Of a stretch of 8,347 bases of DNA, positions 1 to 5,800 are shown one piece after another. Both the position numbers and the translations under genes were made by a program. Source of the DNA: Mollicutes bacterium (GTDB lineage Bacteria > Bacillota_I > Bacilli_A > Izemoplasmatales > Izemoplasmataceae); assembly GCA_003551455.1 (NCBI GenBank), contig PUMR01000092.1, positions 1 to 8,347 on the forward strand. Reading direction: 5' to 3'. Below the pieces are notes generated by a model. It had not been told where the DNA came from. It did no database searches and saw only the letters and a list, made by a program, of their open reading frames with translations. Each line of letters opens with the position of its first letter. Positions within the stretch are counted from its first letter, which is position 1.

Positions 1-2387
1 AAGTGGAGATCACCTTTGATGACCTCGAGGAAATTGTCCACATCTTCAATATCGACCAACAAGGACTGGACTATGTGGTCCCCTTGGCGATCCAATGGCT
101 GAATGAAGAAGAGACCGTCGGACCCGAGGCAGACCATTATGACTATCCGGTCGGCACATTCACCTATGCGGACAATGAACTCGACATCGATTACCTCCAA
201 GCCGACTTGGAAGACTATCGTGACTGGCGCAATGACCGAGGTGGCGAGTTCGACATCTTCGCCGGTGTGATGAACGACATGGCGCGTTACTTCAAATCCA
301 TCTACATGGTGGCCGGCGTGGAAGAAATCATCTTCGATGGCAACACCTATACCTGGGACGAAGGCCAAACCACGGAATCCAAGTATTTCCATAACGGCAC
401 GAGCCTCGTGAGCGTTGTCGTGACCGCGTTCGTGGGTGACCTCGCAGGCGGCGAATTCGAATACGAATTCGACCTGCTCGGCGAGACCCTCGCAGTGGAG
501 ATCACTTTCGATGAACTCGAGGACATCGTCCATATCTTCAGCATCGAAAAGTACGGACTGGACTATGTGGCCCCCTTGGCGATCCAATGGCTGATCGAAG
601 AAGAGACAATCGGACCCGAGGGCGACGATTATGATTATCCTGTGGGCGATTTCGGTTACTCGGACTATGAACTCGGCATCTTCTACTTACAAAACCATCT
701 CGAAGGATATCGTGACTGGCGCAACGACAGAGGTGGCGAGTTCGACATCCTCGCCGGTGTGATGAACGACATGGCGCGTTACTTCAAATCCATCTACATG
801 GTGGCCGGTGTGGAGGAGATCACCTTCGACGGTGTGACCTACACCTGGGATGAAGGCCAGACCACGGAATCCAAGTACTTCCATAACGGCACGAGCCTCG
901 TGAGCCAAGTTGTGGCCGCGTTTGTGGAAGATATTCAAGACGGAGACCTCGAGTATGCATTCGACCTACTTGGTGAAACCCTCGAGGTGGAAATCACCTT
1001 CGACGACAGAGAGGCCGTCCTTCAAGAATTCCTTCTTGACAACTCCATGACGGTCACCGAAATGTGGGCAAGTGAACCTCCCACGCACCACACTGACTAC
1101 ACTGAATATATATTGGTCGGTGTTGTGGCCGCGACCACGGACAGAGGATATATTCTCCAAGACCCCGCCACGGCCATGATGGTCTCAGTACATGATAGCG
1201 AAGCCACTTTCACCCATGGTGATGAAGTCGTCATCATCGGCGATTTCAATGTCAGTTTCAGTATTGCCAGGATTATCGATATCTCTTACTCGGGGCATGT
1301 GTCCGCAGGCAATGCTATCAATTATGACACAGCAGCAGCTGTCACTCCCGACTATGAGGATTTCGATGTGGCCAACTACATGGGAAAACTTGTCAGGATA
1401 GAAGCACCTTATGGAAGACTCATATCTACAGCCGCTACCAGCTATCTCCGTCTTGCGCATGTCGAGGCGGGTCTTGGTAGTCAAATCTACGATGGCGGTT
1501 ATATCGGATTCCAAAACGGCGCCAACAATCCCAACCTGACCGACACTCTCGCTGATATATTCGTTGGCGGCGGTGATAACACTCTATATTCTCCCTTTAC
1601 CGTCTATTATTTCTTCTATGATTCCACCTCCGCTTATCAAAAAGCTGTCATCATCGGGGATGAACATATTGATATTGACGAGGATATGGAGTTCACCATC
1701 TCTCTTCAAGCGGACCATGTTGATGCCACAGTAGATATCGATCCGGACCAACTCGCTTATGACTTCTTTGATGAAGTCACCATCACTGCCAGTGATGTGA
1801 CCGACCACAATTTCCTGCATTGGTACGATCTTGACCGGGAAGAGGTGTTCTCAAGTTCTCAGGTACACACTTTCAATGTCACCAAAGACTTGAACCTCGA
1901 AGCGAGATACATTGAAGTCATTGTTTGGGATTACGTCCAGTTCTTCGACAAAGAACAAATTCCTGGATCTTATGGTGATAGAACATATGAAGGCATCATA
2001 GACTGGGACTATGTCCATGGCCGTGATGATGACGGTTATGACATCGATGGAGGCGGCATTCTACTGCGGAGATCCGACGAACCATCCTCAATTCAAGGTA
2101 CTTTTGAGGACGGTCTGAACGATTTCTACTTTGAGTATCGTAAGGCCTACACAGGGGCTGCCACGAGAACATACGAAGTCCACATCACCCATGACGGGAC
2201 CACTGACATCTATGAAATTCCCGAATTTGGTAGTGGTACCGGAAGAGATGACACCATCCATCAGTTCTTGCTAACGGATTTGGAACTCGAAGGCGAAGTC
2301 ACAGTCAAGATTGTGGCGGTCGGTCCGAACGGAAACCAACAAGCCGTCTTCAACAACATCTCTTGGACCGAGTACGACCCCGATTAA
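1..2387 (+). CDS. Large repeat-containing extracellular protein, 5' end outside the window
   Basis: The frame is open from the window edge to a TAA at 2385-2387. The GTG at 3 is not taken as the start: it is the first codon of a repeat unit, and nt 1-2 (AA) fit the end of the Glu codon that precedes one of the other copies. Numbering residues from nt 3, I see two 164-residue tandem modules (1-328) that I cannot assign to a family. An OB-fold-like region follows at about 340-555, with a pattern of the type GYILQD then GDEVVIIGDF. Next is one divergent InlB-B/Flg_new-like repeat at about 562-637 (FDEVTITA, FLHWYD, LNLEARY). A C-terminal beta domain fills about 642-794 (ILLRRSDE, FYFEYRKAYTG, FNNISW). 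Domains of this last kind occur at the ends of extracellular nucleases and other secreted proteins of Bacillota, but no nuclease motif is visible here. A catalytic domain and signal peptide could lie upstream. The protein is acidic and I saw no cysteine. A hairpin terminator follows about 100 bases after the stop. The coding call is firm; the function is unknown. Confidence 0.93.
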   Translation, partial: VEITFDDLEEIVHIFNIDQQGLDYVVPLAIQWLNEEETVGPEADHYDYPVGTFTYADNELDIDYLQADLEDYRDWRNDRGGEFDIFAGVMNDMARYFKSIYMVAGVEEIIFDGNTYTWDEGQTTESKYFHNGTSLVSVVVTAFVGDLAGGEFEYEFDLLGETLAVEITFDELEDIVHIFSIEKYGLDYVAPLAIQWLIEEETIGPEGDDYDYPVGDFGYSDYELGIFYLQNHLEGYRDWRNDRGGEFDILAGVMNDMARYFKSIYMVAGVEEITFDGVTYTWDEGQTTESKYFHNGTSLVSQVVAAFVEDIQDGDLEYAFDLLGETLEVEITFDDREAVLQEFLLDNSMTVTEMWASEPPTHHTDYTEYILVGVVAATTDRGYILQDPATAMMVSVHDSEATFTHGDEVVIIGDFNVSFSIARIIDISYSGHVSAGNAINYDTAAAVTPDYEDFDVANYMGKLVRIEAPYGRLISTAATSYLRLAHVEAGLGSQIYDGGYIGFQNGANNPNLTDTLADIFVGGGDNTLYSPFTVYYFFYDSTSAYQKAVIIGDEHIDIDEDMEFTISLQADHVDATVDIDPDQLAYDFFDEVTITASDVTDHNFLHWYDLDREEVFSSSQVHTFNVTKDLNLEARYIEVIVWDYVQFFDKEQIPGSYGDRTYEGIIDWDYVHGRDDDGYDIDGGGILLRRSDEPSSIQGTFEDGLNDFYFEYRKAYTGAATRTYEVHITHDGTTDIYEIPEFGSGTGRDDTIHQFLLTDLELEGEVTVKIVAVGPNGNQQAVFNNISWTEYDPD
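3..494 (+). repeat. Tandem 492-bp coding repeat, copy 1 (164-residue module)
   Basis: This unit begins with codons for VEITFDD and ends with LLGETLA. It is followed directly, in frame and with no spacer, by a second copy offset by exactly 492 bases. By eye the two copies differ at about 33 of 164 residues, or roughly 80% identity. Segments kept in both include YRDWRNDRGGEFDI, AGVMNDMARYFKSIYMVAGV, YTWDEGQTTESKYFHNGTS and FDLLGETL. The pattern suggests a mixed alpha/beta domain. I do not recognise the family. Since nt 1-2 fit the end of the Glu codon that precedes another copy, further copies probably lie upstream. Confidence 0.92.
495..986 (+). repeat. Tandem 492-bp coding repeat, copy 2 (164-residue module)
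   Basis: This is the second full copy, from VEITFDE to LLGETLE. A stub of a third copy follows at 987-1007 (VEITFDD), after which the sequence diverges into the OB-fold region, so the repeat boundary falls at that first strand. A run of 58 bases (259-316 in copy 1, 751-808 in copy 2) is identical between the copies. The stretches at about 150-210 and 430-470 and their partners are much more diverged. Confidence 0.92.
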
Positions 2388-2487
2388 TTGAGTTTCTCTC
2401 TTCAACTGAACAGCGTGACTATGTTAAACACTTACCCCTATGTGTTGGACAGGAAAAAGACAGTCCCATACTGATGGGAATGTAACT

Positions 2488-2533
2488 GAAAGGACTGACT
2501 CCGGTGTGTCAAAGGAGTCGGTCCTTTCTCTTT
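2488..2533 (+). terminator. Rho-independent terminator of the first gene
   Basis: The left arm (2488-2502, GAAAGGACTGACTCC) pairs over 15 bp with the right arm (2514-2528, GGAGTCGGTCCTTTC), with one G-U wobble and an 11-base loop. A short pyrimidine-rich TCTTT tail follows. The T run is weak, but the stem is long and stable and lies about 100 bases after the stop. A smaller hairpin just upstream (TCCCAT/ATGGGA at 2464-2479, four-base loop) may contribute. Confidence 0.8.
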
Positions 2534-2582
2534 CAATGAGATTAACAAATGGTGACGCAGATAAAGGGGAGGAGTCGAACGA

Positions 2583-2777
2583 TTGATTGCAAATGAGCAA
2601 CATTTTAAGAAGCATAATAATACTATTGATTTAGATGCCCGTAACATGGCTTATTATTGTTTGCCCGGTGAAACGTGGCTCTCATATCATAGTGTAATCA
2701 TATCGCACACCAACCGTTCGAATGACCAAAGAGTGCAAAATCTCGATATTTATGCTAAAATAAATCAAGCCATGTAA
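2583..2777 (+). CDS. Doubtful small ORF, 64 codons, TTG start
   Basis: A purine-rich AGGGGAGGAG sequence (2565-2574) lies eight bases before an in-frame TTG at 2583, which is good ribosome-binding geometry. The frame runs to TAA at 2775-2777. The predicted peptide is polar, rich in Asn and His, with no signal peptide, membrane segment or domain that I recognise. It lies between the terminator of the first gene and the start of the lipoprotein gene. Its end overlaps the candidate promoter and the first cre-like site of that gene, and its base composition is lower in GC than the flanking genes. It may be a real small protein, a relic of a lost gene, or chance. The Shine-Dalgarno match is the only positive evidence. 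Confidence 0.22.
   Translation: MIANEQHFKKHNNTIDLDARNMAYYCLPGETWLSYHSVIISHTNRSNDQRVQNLDIYAKINQAM
2733..2761 (+). promoter_or_regulatory. Candidate extended -10 promoter for the lipoprotein gene
   Basis: TAAAAT at 2756-2761 is preceded by TGC, giving the extended -10 form TGnTAAAAT. At 17-bp spacing the -35 position reads GTGCAA (2733-2738), matching three of six consensus positions. The transcript would begin near 2768 and carry a leader of about 118 bases. This is the best sigma-A-like match that I found in the gap. Confidence 0.4.
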
Positions 2778-2786
2778 ACGCTTTAT
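2773..2786 (+). promoter_or_regulatory. cre-like operator (CcpA/LacI family), site 1
   Basis: TGTAAACGCTTTAT matches the cre consensus TGWAANCGNTNWCA at every specified position except the last two. It sits just downstream of the candidate promoter, at about +6 to +19, where a bound repressor would block transcription. Known biology: CcpA and other LacI-family regulators bind such sites in Bacillota. That this site is used is inference. Confidence 0.4.
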
Positions 2787-2836
2787 GCTAGTGATCACAT
2801 CGTATACATGATGTTTTTGCGCGAAATCACCGCTAC

Positions 2837-2850
2837 GGAAAACGATTGCA
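2837..2850 (+). promoter_or_regulatory. cre-like operator (CcpA/LacI family), site 2
   Basis: GGAAAACGATTGCA matches TGWAANCGNTNWCA with two mismatches at specified positions. Its CG core (2843-2844) lies 64 bases from the core of site 1 (2779-2780), close to six helical turns. It falls in the predicted leader, about 35 bases before the start codon. Alone it would be weak; the pairing with site 1 makes it worth noting. Confidence 0.3.
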
Positions 2851-2871
2851 AGCATAAGGGCAAATAATTCT

Positions 2872-2878
2872 CGGAGGG
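2872..2878 (+). promoter_or_regulatory. Ribosome binding site of the lipoprotein gene
   Basis: CGGAGGG lies seven bases before the ATG at 2886. It fixes the start: the next codon is TTG, and the signal peptide begins directly with Met-Leu-Lys. Confidence 0.85.
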
Positions 2879-2885
2879 TTCCCAA

Positions 2886-5800
2886 ATGTTGAAAGTGATC
2901 GGAAGGATTCTGGCAACGGTATTGTTGGTCACGGCCGCTTTGACGATCGTCGGCTGTAGAACGCGTTCCTATGAAGTCGAGGTGACATACGAAAACGGCA
3001 CCGTCGAAGGGTATGGCACCTATAAAAAAGGAGAAACGGTCCCCCTCACCGCCGCCGCCGCGGAAGGCTACATGTTCGACGGCTGGAGCGGTGATTTTAC
3101 AGAAGAGGATGCCACGCTGGAATTCGAGATGCCCGGCAATGATGTTTCCCTCACCGCGCATTTCGTACCCGCAGAATACAATGTGACCGTGGAATACGAC
3201 AGTGAACACGGTGCTGTCGAAGGCTATGGTACCTTCAGCCCCGGAGACACCGTCGAACTGACGGCCACACCGTCGGAAGGCTATGAGTTTGCCGGCTGGG
3301 AAGGTGACCGCACAGGAGAAGAGACGACGCTCACTTTCGAGATGCCGACGGAAGACGTTTCCTTGGAAGCTCTTTTTGCAGCGGAGATATATAACGTCCA
3401 TATAGATTATGACGAGGAAAAAGGTAGCGTCGAAGGTCATGGTGAGATCGCTTACGGCGAGACCGTGGTTCTCACGGCCACGCCCGAAGAAGGATACACA
3501 TTCGCAGAATGGACAGGCGACTTCACCGGAGATAGTGAAACCCTCGAGTTTTCGATGCCGGCCGAAGATGTCACCATTGAAGCCCACTTCGTCCCGGCCA
3601 TCTACACGGTTTCGGTCACTTATGATGATAGTGAAGGAACCGTCGAAGGCTATGGCGAGATCGCCTACGGTGAGACCGTGGTGCTCACGGCCATCCCCGA
3701 AACTGGCTATGAGCTTGAAGAATGGACAGGCGACTTCACCGGCGACAGTGAGACCCTCGAGTTCACGATGCCGGCCGAAGATGTCGAGATCGAAGCCCAT
3801 TTCGCCAAGATTCTCTTCAGCATCACAGTGGAATACGATACCGACAAAGGCACCGTCTTGGCCCCCACTGAAGCGACCTACGGCCAGCAAGTGACCTTGT
3901 TCGCCGAACCGGCCGAACACCACACCTTTGAAGGTTGGACCGGCGACAGAGAAGGCTCATTCCATTCTCTCACCTTCACCATGCCCGCCGAAGATGTGAC
4001 CATAGAAGCGCTCTTCGAAGCGAAGAGCTTCGAAGTGGAAGTCGTCTATGACGACGATAGAGGAACTGTCGAAGGCTATGGCGAAATCAAATACAACGAA
4101 ACCGTGACCCTCACCGCCGCCAGCAAAGAAGGATATCTCTTCGACGGTTGGACCGGCTTTATGGAAAGCGATGACAAGATTCTCACCTTTACCATGCCCG
4201 CCGAGGACATCGTCCTCGAAGCGCATTTCGTCGAGGCCTACGCCATCACTGTGAACTATGACAGCGACGAAGGTAGCGTATCGGGCTACGAAGGCAAATT
4301 CGCCGCCGGCGCGACCGTCGAATTGACGGCCACCCCCGCCACCGGATATGCATTCGACGGTTGGAGCGGCTATCTGGAAAGTGACGAAGAGACCATCACT
4401 TTCGAAATGCCGGCCGAAGATGTGGAATTCTCCGTCGACTTCGCCATCGTTTACTATGAACTGACCATCACGACGGAAGGAAACGGACAAGTGAGCGGTG
4501 AAGGCACCTACAACTATGGCGACACCGTCACCATCGAAGCCACCGCCGCTTCCGGCTGGCGTTTCATCGAATGGAGCGGCGACCTATCCTCGAGTTCCGC
4601 CGAATTCACTTTCACCATGCCCGCCGCCGACATCGAGATCGAAGCGCTCTTCAAAGAAGTCCACACAGTGAACATCTCCTATGATGATACCAAAGGCTCG
4701 GTCAACCCCGAAGAGCCTCGTGAATATGTAGAAGGCGAACGAGTCACTTTGGAGGCCGTGGCGAAAGACGGCTACAAGTTCTACGAGTGGAGCGGTCATG
4801 TGGACACCGACAGGGCGACCATCACTTTCACCATGCCCGATCACGACGTTTCGTTGACCGCCACCTTCGTGGTGGCCGACTTCACCGTCACGGTCGACTA
4901 TGATGACGACAAAGGCTCCGTCACGGGCGCCGGCGAATACTCCTACGGCGCCGATGCGACCCTCACCGCAACACCGAAAACGGGCTACGAGTTCGTCGGT
5001 TGGAGCGGTTATAAAGATAGTGACCAGCGGACCATCACCATCGAGAACATCACCGAAGACATCCATCTCGTAGCCACCTTCGCCCCGCAATCTTACGACG
5101 TCAACATCACCTACGACGCCGATATGGGAAGTGTTGTGGGAGAAGGCACTTACGAGTTCGGCGAAGAAGTGATTGTGGAGGCGATTCCTGACACCGGCTA
5201 TGAGTTCGTCGAATGGACGGGCGATCTGACATCCACCGACAGGATGTTCATCTTCGATATGCCCGCCCAAGATGTTACTTTGGAAGCGGTTTTTGCAGAG
5301 ATTCCTACTCATAATATAGCTGATATTCTTGCCATGGATGACGGAGATGTTGTTCGGGTTGAAGCCGTCATTTCTTCCTATCGCGCTCACCACCGCAAAT
5401 TCTACATCCAAGATGAAGACGGCACTGCCATCAATATTTTCGATGACGAACTCTTCGATGAAGAATCTCTGGCAATCGGCAACAAGATAGTCATCGAAGG
5501 AGAACTCGATACATACACACTACATGGTAATGACTTGCGCCAGTTGCGGAATGTCACTCTTGTTTCTAACGACGGGGGCGACCATCCAATCACGGTGATC
5601 GATGACAAGACGATCGAAGATATTGTGAACACCTATCCCGATAACACGAGCATGCGTTTCCGACTGCAAGATGTTGTAATCAGCGATATCGACCCTGCCG
5701 GTGATCATAGCAGCAATTTCTTGTTGGAAACAGGACAAGAAACAAAACTAAAGTTCCATTTCGGTAGCTACGGCCAACATCTTCTGGACATTCTTGAGGT

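Noticed and set aside
3..5. GTG at 3 as the true start of the first gene
   Set aside because: No ribosome binding site can be seen, the codon is the first of a repeat unit that recurs internally at 495 and 987, and no signal peptide follows. The gene almost certainly continues upstream.
453..470. Perfect inverted repeat GAATTCG-AATA-CGAATTC
   Set aside because: It encodes EFEYEF in a variable part of the 164-residue module and is not kept in the second copy, so it looks like a chance result of codon choice.
2587..2618. TTGCAA and CATAAT as a promoter pair
   Set aside because: The spacing is 20 bases, too long for a sigma-A promoter, and neither box is strong.
3409..3894. Open + strand frame of 161 codons inside the repeat array
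   Set aside because: It is a shifted frame within the repeats, rich in Ser, Pro, Arg and Lys as expected from out-of-frame reading. It is an artefact of the 213-base period.
2682..3923. Long open frame on the minus strand (413 codons), with similar ones at 3957-4490, 4584-5411, 6318-7256 and 7317-8342
   Set aside because: They lie antisense to the lipoprotein gene, follow its repeats, and give repetitive translations without domains. The codon bias and periodicity of the + strand gene explain them. No ribosome binding site or promoter supports them.
4010..4028. Hairpin GCTCTTCG-AAG-CGAAGAGC in the coding sequence
   Set aside because: It lies in the linker between repeat units 5 and 6 and encodes ordinary linker residues. 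No T run follows and no other unit shares it, so a regulatory role is unsupported.
2970..5303. CRISPR array or DNA-level satellite
   Set aside because: The period is a multiple of three, units are translated in one continuous frame and vary mostly at the protein-tolerant positions. These are protein repeats.
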